A stretch of 64,000 nucleotides of DNA from Candidatus Rokuibacteriota bacterium (GTDB lineage Bacteria; Methylomirabilota; Methylomirabilia; Rokubacteriales; CSP1-6), in assembly GCA_016200085.1 (NCBI GenBank), contig JACQFL010000046.1, positions 62,001-126,000 on the forward strand. The letters are read 5' to 3'. The translations under genes and the position numbers were made by a program. The notes below the pieces were generated by a model. The model searched no databases and was not told the origin of the DNA. It saw only the letters and a program-made list of their open reading frames with translations. This document shows positions 25,281-34,539 of the stretch, piece after piece (within the stretch, counting starts at the first letter, position 1; each line of letters starts with the position of its first letter).

Positions 25281-26711
25281 ATGCTAGACCTCGTGATCAG
25301 GAACGGCCAGGTCGTGACCCCGGAAGGCGCGGGCGCGTGGGACATCGGCATCGAGGGTGAGCGCATCGCCGCGGTGGCGCTGCCCGGCACGCTGCCGGCG
25401 GAGGCGGCGAAGGTGATCGACGCCGCGGGCAAGCTCGTCGTCCCCGGCGGCATCGACCCCCACACGCACCTGGCGCACTCCATCATGAGCCACCCGGAGC
25501 AGCCGAGCCTGACCCTGGGGCCCGAGGACGACACCCGCGGCATGGCCTTCGGCGGCACCACCACGCACATCGACTTCTGCTACGTGCGGCCGGGCGTCAC
25601 CATCCCGGCCGCCATCGAGCAGCGCGCCGCGCGCTGGAAGGCGAGCTCGTACGTGGACTACGCCTTCCACGTCACCCTGGCCGGCGCGCTCGACTTCGGG
25701 GTGTTCGAGCAGATCCCGGACGCGATCAAGGAAGGCTACCCGACGTTCAAGGTGTTCACGACCAACATCCTGCCGCCGCATCCCAAGCGCCAGGGCAACC
25801 GGCTGGACTTCGGCCGCATCGGGTACGCGATGGAGAAGATCGCGCCGGCGGGCGGCCTGCTCGTCGTTCACGGCGAGGACGAGGACCTCGTGCAGTTCAA
25901 CTACGAGCGCTTCATCGCCGAGAAGCGCGCCGAGGGCACCAACCTCCATCTGGTGCACTCCAAGCTCTCGGAGCTGCTGGCCTTCCGGCGCACGGTCACC
26001 CTGGCGCGGGCGCTGGACGCCGCGGTCTACTTCGTCCACACCTCGGCCAAGGAGGGCGTGGACACGATCCGCGAGGCGCGGGCCAACGGCCAGCCCGTCT
26101 ACGGCGAGACCCTGCACCAGTACTGCTGCTTCAACGCCGAGTACTACAAGACCCCGCGCGGGTTCTGCTCCCACACGTACCCGTCGCTGAAGTTCCCCGA
26201 GGACCAGCAGGCGCTCTGGCACGGGCTCGTGCACGACGGGCTCTCCACGCTCGCCACCGACGAGTACCCCACCAGCCTCGAGATCAAGCTGCGCGGCCGC
26301 CGCATCGACGACGTCACCGGCGGCAACGTCGGCGCGGAGGCGCGCATGGGCATCGGGTACTCCGAGGGCGTGGTCAAGCGCGGGATGTCGCTGGCGCGCT
26401 TCGCCGACGTCACCTCGAGCAACGCGGCGAAGATCTTCGGGCTCTATCCCAGGAAGGGCGCCATCGCCCCCGGCAGCGACGCGGACCTCTGCTTCATCGA
26501 CCCGGCCGTGCGGAAGACGCTCACCCGTGACGACTTCCACGTCACCGACTACAGCCCGTGGGAAGGCTGGAGCGTGACGGGCTGGCCGGTCACCACGATC
26601 CTGCGCGGCAAGGTCATCGTCGACGGCGGACGGCTGCTCGGCAGCACCACCGATGGCCGCTCGCTCTCGCGCAAGATCGATCCCTCGGTCCTCCGCCGCC
26701 CGGCCTGCTGA
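25281..26711 (+). CDS. Hydantoinase/dihydropyrimidinase-family amidohydrolase
   Basis: A 476-residue cyclic amidohydrolase. Metal ligands are visible: His61 and His63 (DPHTHL), Lys157 as the carbamylated lysine (TFKVFTT), His197 (VVHGEDED), a later His in YFVHTSAKEG and the Asp in LATDEYPT. The enzyme opens hydantoin or dihydropyrimidine rings to N-carbamoyl acids, which an M20 carbamoylase such as that at 4440 could hydrolyse. The ATG is fixed by a promoter whose -10 ends 7 nt upstream. It is divergent from the amidase pair. Confidence 0.88.
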   Translation: MLDLVIRNGQVVTPEGAGAWDIGIEGERIAAVALPGTLPAEAAKVIDAAGKLVVPGGIDPHTHLAHSIMSHPEQPSLTLGPEDDTRGMAFGGTTTHIDFCYVRPGVTIPAAIEQRAARWKASSYVDYAFHVTLAGALDFGVFEQIPDAIKEGYPTFKVFTTNILPPHPKRQGNRLDFGRIGYAMEKIAPAGGLLVVHGEDEDLVQFNYERFIAEKRAEGTNLHLVHSKLSELLAFRRTVTLARALDAAVYFVHTSAKEGVDTIREARANGQPVYGETLHQYCCFNAEYYKTPRGFCSHTYPSLKFPEDQQALWHGLVHDGLSTLATDEYPTSLEIKLRGRRIDDVTGGNVGAEARMGIGYSEGVVKRGMSLARFADVTSSNAAKIFGLYPRKGAIAPGSDADLCFIDPAVRKTLTRDDFHVTDYSPWEGWSVTGWPVTTILRGKVIVDGGRLLGSTTDGRSLSRKIDPSVLRRPAC

Positions 26712-26734
26712 GAGCCTGTGAACGAATCGCGCTG

Positions 26735-26807
26735 TCGAGGGGCGCCGCGGCTGCGCTGCGGTGCCCCGAGCGCTGGAGGGTTTGTGGGGGCGCCCGGAGC
26801 CCCCCAT
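26735..26807 (+). repeat. GC-rich intergenic repeat, copy 2
   Basis: Same family as 14432: TCGAGGGGCGCCGCGG at the start, CCCCGAGCGCTGGAGGG in the middle and CGGAGCCCCCCAT at the end. It lies between the hydantoinase and the CPBP gene. Confidence 0.78.
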
Positions 26808-26824
26808 GTCCTGAGGGCGGCCGC

Positions 26825-27874
26825 CTGACGGCTCCCGGCGGAGACGCGAGCGCCCCGGCGCCATCGCCGGCGGCCGGGGAGCCCTCCGTCCAGCTGCGCG
26901 GCGTCGCGTTCTGGCTCCTCGTGTGCGCGCTGTACGCCGGCGTGGACCTCACGGGTCTCGCCGACGGCCTGCTCCTGCCCGTGCCCCTCATGGCCGCGCT
27001 CGTGCTCGCGCGGGCGCTCGAGATCGCGCCCGGCCGACACGGGCGGGCGATCGCGCTCGTGCTGGGCGTCGGCGCGCTGGCCGGCGCGTGGCTCGCGTGG
27101 CGGTTGCGGGTGGGCACCGGCGACTACTCGCCGGACTCGCTGGCCATCGCGCTGGCCATGGTCGGCGCCGTCACGCTCGCGCTGATCCCGCAGCGCGCCC
27201 GCGTCCTCGTGCTGCGGCCGCTGGGCCTGGATCCCGATTCGCCCGTCCACGCCGTGGCCGCCGTCGGCGTCATCGTCACCGTCGCCGCGGCGATGGTGCT
27301 CTTCCGCGAGCTGCAGCGTGAGGCCCCGACCGCGCCCATCCCGTCCTACGTGAGCGACGAGGTCGCGGCCCTGCTGAGCGACGCCGGTCTGGCCTTCGCG
27401 GGCGTCGGCTTCCTGATCACGCGCGGCTTGCGCGCGAGCCTCGCGCGCCTGGACGTGCGTCCGATCCGCGCTCGCGTTGTGCTCCTGGCGCTCGCCGCCG
27501 CCGTGGCCTTCCACCTGGTGGTCGGGCTCATGGAGCACGCTGAGAGCGTCTGGCTGCCCGACATCTCGAAGCTCGAGGACCGCTTCCGCTACGAGTTCGT
27601 GGGGCTCCCGCCGTGGCTCGGCGCGGTGCTGGTCTCGGTGGCGGCGGGTCTCGGCGAGGAGCTGGTCTTCCGCGGCGCCCTCCAGCCGCGCCTCGGCATC
27701 GTGCCGACCGCGCTGGTGTTCGCGACCTTCCATGTCCAGTACCAGCTGCCGGGCATGGCGATGATCTTTGTCGTCGGCCTCGCGCTGGGCGTGCTCAAGC
27801 AGCGCACCTCGACGACGTTCACCGCCTGCGTCCACGTGTTCTACGATATCGGCGCGTTCGTCTTCTCGGATTGA
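26825..27874 (+). CDS. CPBP-family intramembrane metalloprotease-like protein (start uncertain)
   Basis: A membrane protein of up to 349 residues with about seven to eight helices. CPBP motifs are present: GEELVFRGAL (motif 1, Glu-Glu and Arg), FATFHVQYQ (His) and the late VHVFYDIGA (His). Members cleave prenylated proteins or other membrane substrates. No ATG, GTG or TTG precedes the first helix in this frame after the repeat; CTG at 26825 with a weak GAGGG is the best guess, and a GTG inside helix 1 (near 26920) is the alternative. Confidence 0.7.
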   Translation: MTAPGGDASAPAPSPAAGEPSVQLRGVAFWLLVCALYAGVDLTGLADGLLLPVPLMAALVLARALEIAPGRHGRAIALVLGVGALAGAWLAWRLRVGTGDYSPDSLAIALAMVGAVTLALIPQRARVLVLRPLGLDPDSPVHAVAAVGVIVTVAAAMVLFRELQREAPTAPIPSYVSDEVAALLSDAGLAFAGVGFLITRGLRASLARLDVRPIRARVVLLALAAAVAFHLVVGLMEHAESVWLPDISKLEDRFRYEFVGLPPWLGAVLVSVAAGLGEELVFRGALQPRLGIVPTALVFATFHVQYQLPGMAMIFVVGLALGVLKQRTSTTFTACVHVFYDIGAFVFSD

Positions 27875-28165
27875 CGCCACGCGGGCGTGTGATGACAACG
27901 CGGGCGCGGTGGGTTCTGGGCGACGGAGGCGTGGACACGCAGCGGATCGTCGGGAGTCCGACCGTGATATACAGACCAGCGATGCCCGGTAAACGCAATT
28001 CAAGATAGATAGCGTGGGCCTACATGTCGTGGCGTCGAATCGCTGTGGTCCTGCTTGTGGGCGGTTGCCCCGCCCTCCCACCGCTTGCCCAGGCGGGCGG
28101 CTTCGCCTAGCCTGTCGTCGATCGCGGCGCGGTCGTAAGGGCCCGTGAGAGGCAAGGAGGGTCCG
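27875..28165. other. Gene-poor gap with a 28-codon lipoprotein-leader-like ORF
   Basis: No gene of normal size is seen in this 291-nt gap. ATG 28024 to TAG 28110 encodes a peptide with basic N-terminus, hydrophobic core and a VGGC lipobox-like site, resembling the leader of a lost lipoprotein. An AAGGAGG for the downstream ORF is at 28154-28160. Confidence 0.35.
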
Positions 28166-28561
28166 ATGCGTCGGGGTGCAAAGCCCACGAAGCCCAAGGT
28201 CGAAGCCAAGCCCGCTGTCGCTCGCAAGTCGCCGAAGAACGAAGGCTCCAGGGTCCGCGACCTCGAGAAGCGCCTGGCGGAGAGCCTGGAGCGGGAGAAA
28301 GCCACAGGCGGGCGCCTGCAAGAGAAGAATCGTGCGCTCAGCGTCGCACTCGAGCAGCGGACGGCGACAGCGGAGATCCTTCGCGTCATCTCGAGCTCGC
28401 TCACCGAGGTGCAACCAGTCTTCGACGCGATCGCGTCCAGCGCGACGCGATTGTGTGACGCCACCTTCTGCATCGTGTTCCGGTTCGACGGCGAGATGAT
28501 CACCGTGGCGGCCGACGATGGCCGATCGCCCGGGACGCTGGACGTCATCCGGGCCGTGTAG
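28166..28561 (+). pseudogene. 5' part of a broken GAF-sensor histidine kinase
   Basis: 131 codons: basic N-terminus, a coiled coil (RVRDLEKRLAESLEREKA), then the start of a GAF domain (EILRVISSSLTEVQPVFDAI...TFCIVFRFDGEMITVAADDG). The frame ends at TAG 28559 exactly where the sequence jumps to the last helix of a GAF domain (ALLETFADQAVIAIENARL), but in a different frame. About 70 codons of the GAF core appear deleted, leaving a frameshift at the junction. ATG chosen for the AAGGAGG 5 nt upstream. Confidence 0.72.
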
Positions 28562-30434
28562 GGCGCTCCTCGAGACGTTCGCCGACCAGGCGGTGATCGC
28601 GATCGAGAACGCGCGTCTGCTCAGCGAGCTGCAGGCGAGCAATCGGGACCTGACCACGGCGCTGGACACGCAGACCGCCACCAGCGACATCCTGCGCGTC
28701 ATCAGCCAGTCGCAGACGGATGTGCAGCCGGTGTTCCAGGCGATCATGGACAGCGCGGCGCGCTTGCTGCGGGCGCACTCGGGCGCGCTGACCCGGATCG
28801 CGGGCGATCAGATCGAGCTCGCCGCGGCTCACGGAAGCACCGACGATGCCGGCGACGCTGCCTTGAGGGCAGCCTACCCACAGTCGCTCCGATCCGAGAG
28901 GGCACACGCCCAGGCCATTCGCGATCGGGCGCCGCTCAATATCGCCGACGCTCACACCGATCCGCGACTGCCCGAAGCCCAGCACGCCACCGCTCGTGCC
29001 CGTGGCTACCGAAGCGTGGTTGCGGTGCCGATGCTTCGTCACGACGAGCCGGTGGGGGCGATCTCGCTCACACGCCGCGAGCCCGGCGGGTTCAATGACG
29101 ACGAGATCGCGCTCCTCGAGACCTTCGCCGACCAGGCGGTGATCGCGATCGAGAACGCGCGCCTGCTCACCGAGCTTCAAGCGCTGACGCAGGAGCTGAC
29201 ACGTTCCGTCGACCAGCTCACCGCGCTCGGCGAGGTGGGCCAGGCGGTCAGCTCCTCGCTCGACGTCGACACCGTGCTCAGCACCATCGTCGGCCGCGCG
29301 GTGCAGCTCGCCGGTGCTGACGACGGGACGCTGTACGAATACGACGAGGGCGCGGAGTCGTTCGAGCTGCGCGCGACGACCAACGCCGACGATGAGGTCC
29401 GACGGCTGCAGCGGACGTCGCGGCTCCGGCTCGGGGAAGGCGCCGTCGGCATCGCGGGCCAGGCGAGGGCGCCGATCCAGATCCCCGACATCGCGATCGA
29501 AGGCGCGTACGACAGCCGACTGCGTGAAGCACTGCTCCGGGCCGGCACGCGCGCGCTGCTCGCCGTTCCTCTCTTGCGCGAAGGGCACATCCTCGGCGGG
29601 CTGGTCGTGAGCCGTCGCACGCCGGGCGAGTTCGCGCCCGAGGTCGTCAGCGTGCTCGAGACGTTCGCGACCCAATCGGCGCTCGCCATCCAGAACGCGC
29701 GGCTCTTTCGCGAGATCGAGGTGAAGAGCCGGCAGCTCGAGGTCGCCAGCGAGCACAAGTCCGAGTTCCTCGCGAACATGTCGCACGAGCTCCGCACGCC
29801 GCTCAACGCCGTGATCGGGTTCTCGGAAGTCCTGCTCGAGCGGATGTTCGGCGAGATCAACGACAAGCAGACGGAATACCTCGGCGACATCCTCACATCC
29901 GCGCAACACTTGCTCTCGCTCATCAACGACATCCTCGATCTGTCGAAGATCGAGGCGGGGCGCATGGAGCTCGACGCCGCCGACTTTGATTTACCGAGCG
30001 CCATCGACAACGCGCTCACCCTCGTGCGCGAGCGGGCGGGCCGGCGCGGCGTCAAGCTCGGGCAGACGATCGACGAAGGCCTCGGTCAGATCCACGGCGA
30101 CGAGCGGAAGGTGAAGCAGGTGCTGCTCAACCTCCTCTCGAACGCGCTGAAGTTCACGCCCGAAGGCGGGCGCGTGGACGTGCGCGCGAGCATCGTCGAC
30201 GGCTTCGCGGAGATCTCCGTGCGCGATACCGGCATCGGCATCGCGCCCGGGGACCACGGCGCGGTGTTCGAGGAATTCCGTCAGGTCGGGAGCACGGAGA
30301 AGAAAGCCGAGGGCACCGGGCTCGGTCTGTCGCTGGCGCGGAAGTTCATCGAGCTCCACGGCGGTCGCATCTGGCTCGAGAGCCAGATCGGCGCTGGCTC
30401 GACGTTCACGTTCACGCTGCCGCGGCGCCAGTGA
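28518..30434 (+). CDS. GAF-GAF histidine kinase (3' part of a split gene)
   Basis: Open for 638 codons from ATG 28518, but real similarity begins at about codon 16 with the last helix of the deleted first GAF. Then two complete GAF domains (about 45-215 and 225-390), a coiled-coil linker, the HisKA box FLANMSHELRTPLNAVIGF (phospho-acceptor His), and an HATPase domain with NLLSNALKFTPEGG (N box), DTGIGI (G1) and GTGLGLSL (G2). Catalytic boxes are intact, so a shortened kinase could still be made if an internal start is used. No response-regulator gene adjoins it. Confidence 0.78.
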   Translation: MADRPGRWTSSGPCRALLETFADQAVIAIENARLLSELQASNRDLTTALDTQTATSDILRVISQSQTDVQPVFQAIMDSAARLLRAHSGALTRIAGDQIELAAAHGSTDDAGDAALRAAYPQSLRSERAHAQAIRDRAPLNIADAHTDPRLPEAQHATARARGYRSVVAVPMLRHDEPVGAISLTRREPGGFNDDEIALLETFADQAVIAIENARLLTELQALTQELTRSVDQLTALGEVGQAVSSSLDVDTVLSTIVGRAVQLAGADDGTLYEYDEGAESFELRATTNADDEVRRLQRTSRLRLGEGAVGIAGQARAPIQIPDIAIEGAYDSRLREALLRAGTRALLAVPLLREGHILGGLVVSRRTPGEFAPEVVSVLETFATQSALAIQNARLFREIEVKSRQLEVASEHKSEFLANMSHELRTPLNAVIGFSEVLLERMFGEINDKQTEYLGDILTSAQHLLSLINDILDLSKIEAGRMELDAADFDLPSAIDNALTLVRERAGRRGVKLGQTIDEGLGQIHGDERKVKQVLLNLLSNALKFTPEGGRVDVRASIVDGFAEISVRDTGIGIAPGDHGAVFEEFRQVGSTEKKAEGTGLGLSLARKFIELHGGRIWLESQIGAGSTFTFTLPRRQ

Positions 30435-30476
30435 CAGGCGACGCTGACACCCTCGCGGGACACCATCGCCAGGTGA

Positions 30477-30617
30477 GGTCTTCCCGGGCTCAGCCTTCAT
30501 CCGCTCGGAGGCGACCGGAAAGGGACGTGGTCCGTGTCGGTGAGCGGCAACTGGCGGGTTACGTTCAAGTTCGTTGGCAAGGATGCGGACGCCGTCGATT
30601 ACGAGGACTATCAGTGA
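30477..30617 (+). pseudogene. higB: HigB-type toxin, N-terminally truncated
   Basis: 47 codons after an in-frame TGA encode only the C-terminal half of a RelE/HigB mRNA interferase: LHPLGGDRKGTW, then [12 protein letters not shown] and DYEDYQ at the end, the family's typical finish. The N-terminal half is missing and there is no start codon. It ends 10 nt before the intact antitoxin gene. Confidence 0.75.
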
Positions 30618-30627
30618 GGGACTAGCG

Positions 30628-30915
30628 ATGCGTATGAACAATCCACCTCATCCGGGCGAGATCATCAGGACCCTGTGCCTTGAACCACTTGGCGTCACCG
30701 TGACGCAGGCGGCCGCAGCGCTGGGAGTGAGCCGGAAGACCCTGTCCGCCATTCTGAATGGCCGTGCCGGGATCAGCCCCGAAATGGCGGTCCGTCTCTC
30801 CATTGCTTTTGGCACATCTTCCGAGAGTTGGCTCAACCAGCAAACGCAGTACGACCTCTGGCACGTTGAGCAGCGCCGGAAACGACTTCGGGTTGCGAAG
30901 CTGACGCCGGCGTAG
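30628..30915 (+). CDS. higA: HigA-family antitoxin
   Basis: A 95-residue HigA protein: [17 protein letters not shown] at the N-terminus, then the helix-turn-helix [40 protein letters not shown] and the C-terminal [11 protein letters not shown]. It represses its own operon and neutralises HigB in complete modules. Here the toxin gene is broken, so the antitoxin is an orphan. Confidence 0.88.
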   Translation: MRMNNPPHPGEIIRTLCLEPLGVTVTQAAAALGVSRKTLSAILNGRAGISPEMAVRLSIAFGTSSESWLNQQTQYDLWHVEQRRKRLRVAKLTPA

Positions 30916-31021
30916 ACGACGCCCAATATGTTGTTTGTGCCGTTCGGTTCGAAGACGCGGCATCATCATGTACGACTCGTTCGCCCGCGATGTCGCTGAG
31001 AATCCAGAGGAGATAGAGCCC

Positions 31022-32602
31022 ATGAGAGTGCTCACCCCGTTTGGCGCCGCCGCTGGCGACACGCGGCCCCTGGCCCGGCGCCGCCCGAGCCTGGCCGGCC
31101 TGCGCATCGGCATCCTCGACAACTCCAAGCCCAACGCCATCGCGCTGCTCGAGCAGGTGGCGGAGGGACTGGTGGCGCGCGCCGAGGGCGCGCGCATCGT
31201 GCGCTGGCAGAAGCCGGGCGCCTCGCTGCCCGCGACGATCATCGACGAGGTGGCGGCGGGCGCCGACGTCGTCCTGACCGCGTCCGCGGACTGAGGGTCC
31301 TGCACGTCGTGGAGTTTCCACGACGCCGCGGCCCTCGAGGCCAGGGGCATTCCCTCGGTCGTGCTCGGGACCGACGTGTTCGTGCCGCTCGGCGCCTCGG
31401 TCGCCGCCTCGTACGGGATGCCGAACCTGCCGCTCGTCACCGTGCCGCACCCCATCGGCGGGCTGGAGCCCAAGCTCGTGCGCGCCAAGGCCGAGAGGAT
31501 CGTCGATCAGGTGTTCATGGCGCTGACCACCGATCCGATGGCGCCGGCGGCCGTGCGCGGCCCCGCTGACGAGGCCGTCACCGCACCCGACGATCTCGAC
31601 GCCTTCCAGGTCTGGGCGATGACGGAAGGCTGGGGCGACGGCCTGCCCGTGCTGCCCCCGACGGCGGAACGCGTGGCGCGCATCCTCGGTGGCGCGGCCG
31701 CCGACACGCTCGTCGCGGAGCTGCAGCCCCGCCGGGGCTTCGCCACCCTGCGCGCCATCGCGATCAACGCGGCGCTGGCGGGCGCGGGCCCCGAGCACCT
31801 GCCGGTGATCGTGGCGGCCATCCGCGCGCTCGCCGATCCCGCGTTCAACCTCAAGGCCGTCCAGACCACGACCCATCCGTGCACACCGCTGGTCATCGTC
31901 AACGGCCCGATCGCGCGGCGCCTCGGCGTCAGCGGCGGTGCCAACGCGCTCGGCAACGGCCACCGCGCCAACGCGGTGATCGGGCGCAGCGTGCGGCTGG
32001 TCTGCCAGAACATCGGCGGCGCCATCCCCGGCCAGACCGATCGCGCGACCCAGGGCCATCCCGGCAAGTTCACCTACTGCCTGGCCGAGAACGAGGCGGA
32101 GTCGCCGTGGGAGCCGCTGCACGTCGAGCGCGGCTTCGCGCGCGAGGACAGCTGCGTCACCGTCTGCGGCTCGGAGGGCCCGCACAACGTCAACGACCAC
32201 GGATCGATCAACGCCGAGGGCCTGGTCCGCGCGATCTCCGGGACCCTGGCGACCACGGGGAGCAACAACATGTACTCCGGGGGCGAGCCGCTGATGCTGA
32301 TCGGGCCGGAGCACGCAGCGACCATCGCGGGCTCGGGCTGGTCCAAGGCGGACCTCAAGCGCGCCGTGTGGGAGCGGGCCAAGGTCCGGCTCGACCGCTG
32401 GGGCCCCGAGACGCGCGCCCGCTTCGTGCCGATCGACCCCGAGCGCTTCCGCGACAAGCCGCTCGACCACGAGGTGCACGTGAGCCACCGGCCCGAGGAC
32501 TTGATGGTCGTGGTGGCCGGCGGCCCGGGCAAGCACTCGGCGGTGATCCCGACCTTCGGCCACACGAAGTCGGTGACGGTGCGGGTCAGCGAGAGCGGGT
32601 GA
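31022..32602 (+). CDS. UGSC-family selenoprotein fused to a large partner domain (UGA = Sec91)
   Basis: Two open frames (31022-31291 and from 31295) are in phase and separated only by UGA at 31292-31294. Read through, they give one 526-residue protein with Sec91-Gly-Ser-Cys94, the signature of the UGSC selenoprotein family. Residues 1-165 are the UGSC domain (GIGILDNSKPNAIALLEQ-like start; RGIPSVVLGTDVF; VPHPIGGLEPK). Residues 190-526 match, along their whole length, the separate protein encoded at 33502 (GWGDGLPVLPPTAERV; NGPIARRLGV; GHPGKFTYCLAENEAESPW; AGSGWSKADL). A stem-loop follows the UGA. GAGGAG lies 9 nt before ATG 31022; ATG 30968 is an in-frame alternative. Function unknown; a redox role at the Sec/Cys pair is inference. 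Confidence 0.85.
31292..31325 (+). promoter_or_regulatory. Bacterial SECIS-like element of the UGSC fusion gene
   Basis: UGA 31292-31294, then 10 nt, then a perfect 8-bp stem (CGTCGTGG at 31305-31312 with CCACGACG at 31318-31325) closed by the 5-nt loop AGTTT. A G in the first two loop positions and this distance fit the bacterial SECIS consensus. Confidence 0.75.
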
Positions 32603-33326
32603 GGACGGCGAGGCCTTTCTCGGTGTCGCGCCACTCCTGACGGAACCACGGGAACTCGCGTGTCCATCGCGCGAGCACCCGACGCTCCTTGCCGCGGCGA
32701 GCGTCGTCGAGGAACGCCGCGGCGCCGATCCGCATGCGGTCGAACAGCATCGGCCCGGCCGGGTAGCGCGCGAGCGGGCGCAGGCGGCCGGGCGGGCCGT
32801 CGACCACCAGCATGTCGATCTCGCCGGCGGGGAGCGTGTCCTCGGCGTACCAGGGCCACGTCTCGCCGCCGAGCGCGAGCGCGCCGAGCTGGGCGACGAG
32901 CAGCGTCGCGCGGTCGGCCACGCCGAGGCGCTCGAGCTCGCCCGCGAGCCATGCGGCGAACTCCTGGTCGTGTTCGAGGGCGTAGACGTGGCCGTCGCCG
33001 TTCTGCTGGAGCGCGCGCGCCAGCACCAGCGTGCTGAGCCCGCTGCCGCACTCGACGACGAGCCGGGGCCGGGTCGCCCACACGTGGCGGGCAAGGGCGA
33101 GCAGGAAATCGGGTCGTCCCGCGCCGCCCGTGATCGCGGGCAGCCGCGCGGGCAGGGCCAGCTCGTCCAGGAGGGTCGCCAGGGCCTCGAACTGGGCGAG
33201 CAGGCGGCGACTCTCGCCATGCCGGGCCTCGCGGAGGCGCGCGTGCTGCCACAGCGCCAGCGCCACCGCGGCCGCCAGGAGGGCGAGCAGCACGGCCCAG
33301 AGCGTCCACGCGAGCGCCGCCGGCAT
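32586..33326 (-). CDS. Membrane-anchored class I SAM-dependent methyltransferase-like protein
   Basis: A 246-residue protein with one N-terminal membrane helix (ALAWTLWAVLLALLAAAVAL) and a Rossmann domain: LVVECGSGLSTLVLAR (SAM motif I), VYALEHD (acidic residue at the end of strand 2) and MLVVDGPPG (motif II). The target is unknown. A -10-like TATTCT on the minus strand lies 9 nt before the ATG. Its 3' end overlaps the UGSC fusion gene by 17 nt, tail to tail. Confidence 0.78.
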   Translation of the reverse strand: MPAALAWTLWAVLLALLAAAVALALWQHARLREARHGESRRLLAQFEALATLLDELALPARLPAITGGAGRPDFLLALARHVWATRPRLVVECGSGLSTLVLARALQQNGDGHVYALEHDQEFAAWLAGELERLGVADRATLLVAQLGALALGGETWPWYAEDTLPAGEIDMLVVDGPPGRLRPLARYPAGPMLFDRMRIGAAAFLDDARRGKERRVLARWTREFPWFRQEWRDTEKGLAVLTRSR

Positions 33327-33348
33327 CCGGGGCGGAGAATAACAGAGA

Positions 33349-33420
33349 TGGGGGGCCTCGGCGGGCCCTCCCAAGCCCCCCGACGCTCGGCATGCCCCGG
33401 CAAAGCCGTGGCGCGCCTCG
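33349..33420 (-). repeat. GC-rich intergenic repeat, copy 3
   Basis: Inverted relative to copy 1: GGGGGGCCTCGGCGGGCCC, CCAAGCCCCCCGACGCTCGG, then GGCGCGCCTCGA. It lies between the methyltransferase start and the next UGSC locus. Confidence 0.75.
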
Positions 33421-33501
33421 ATGCGCGGGCAGGCTCCGCCGGAGCAATCTTGCCCAGCCGGGGCCGCGATGATAGCGTGTGGCCCAGTCAGGAGGCCGCC
33501 G

Positions 33502-34539
33502 ATGCCCGCGGAGCTCACGTCCAAGCGCTACCAGGTCCAGGATCTCTCCGACGCCATCGAGTTCTGCTTCCAGCAGGGCTGGACCGACGGCCTGCCCGTG
33601 GTGCCGCCCACGACCGAGCGCGTGCAGGCCATGCTCGCGGCGGCCAAGCTCGACGCGAAGCAGCAGGTGGCTTTCATCACCCATCGCGCGGTCTCGGTGA
33701 CGGCCGAGAAGGTCGCCGTCAACGCCGTGATGGCCGGGTGCAAGCCCGAGTACATGCCGGTCGTGATCGCCGCCGTGGAGGGCATCGCGGATCCGGCATG
33801 GAGCTACCACGGCCCGGGGACCTCGACCGCCGGCGCCGGCGTGCTGATCCTCGTCAACGGGCCGATCGCGCGCGAGCTCGACGTCAACGCCGGCGACAAC
33901 CTGTTCGGACCGGGCTGGCGGGCCAACGCCACCATCGGGCGCGCACTGCGGCTGGTGATGCGCAACGTGATCGGCTCGCGCCCGGGCACGCTGGATCGCG
34001 GCACGCTGGGCCACCCGGGCAAGCTCTCGTACGTCATCGCCGAGAACGAGGCCGACAGCCCGTGGACGCCGCTGCACGTCGAGCGCGGCTTCCGCCCGGA
34101 GCAGAGCGCGGTGACGGTGATGGCGGCGCTGGCACCGCACCAGTGGTACAACCAGCTCTCCAGCACCGCCGAGGGCGTGCTGGAAACGCTCTGCGATCAC
34201 ATCCGGATCTCGGGCGCGCCGATGGCCCAGCCCAACTACATGATCATCCTCGCCGGCGAGCACGTGCGCACGATCGCCGGCAGCGGCTGGACGAAGGCGG
34301 ACATCCGCCGCTACGTGTTCGAGCACAGCCAGACGCCGCTGGCGCACCTCAAGCGCCACCACCACATCCCCGGCGAGATCAAGCCGGGCGACGACACCAA
34401 GATGCGCCCGATCGTGGAATCGCCCGACGACCTGCTCGTCGTCGCGGCGGGCGGGCGCGCCGGCAGCTTCTCGGCCTACGTGCCGGGCTGGAGCAGCCGA
34501 AAGGCCTCGGCCGCGGTCACCAAGGAGGTCAGACGATGA
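33502..34539 (+). CDS. UGSC-partner protein (paralogue of the C-terminal domain at 31022)
   Basis: A 345-residue protein of unrecognised function that aligns end to end with residues 190-526 of the UGSC fusion protein. Shared blocks include WTDGLPVVPPTTERV, VNGPIAREL, RANATIGRALRLVMRN, GHPGKLSYVIAENEADSPW and IAGSGWTKADI. The repeated co-occurrence with UGSC, once fused and once as adjacent gene, indicates the two act in one complex or pathway. AGGAGG lies 6 nt before the ATG. The stop overlaps the UGSC gene start (ATGA). No signal peptide, so cytoplasmic. Confidence 0.75.
   Translation: MPAELTSKRYQVQDLSDAIEFCFQQGWTDGLPVVPPTTERVQAMLAAAKLDAKQQVAFITHRAVSVTAEKVAVNAVMAGCKPEYMPVVIAAVEGIADPAWSYHGPGTSTAGAGVLILVNGPIARELDVNAGDNLFGPGWRANATIGRALRLVMRNVIGSRPGTLDRGTLGHPGKLSYVIAENEADSPWTPLHVERGFRPEQSAVTVMAALAPHQWYNQLSSTAEGVLETLCDHIRISGAPMAQPNYMIILAGEHVRTIAGSGWTKADIRRYVFEHSQTPLAHLKRHHHIPGEIKPGDDTKMRPIVESPDDLLVVAAGGRAGSFSAYVPGWSSRKASAAVTKEVRR

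Noticed and set aside
28024-28110. 28-codon ORF with lipoprotein-like leader as a real gene
   Set aside because: No ribosome site, no mature part; reported only as content of the gap.
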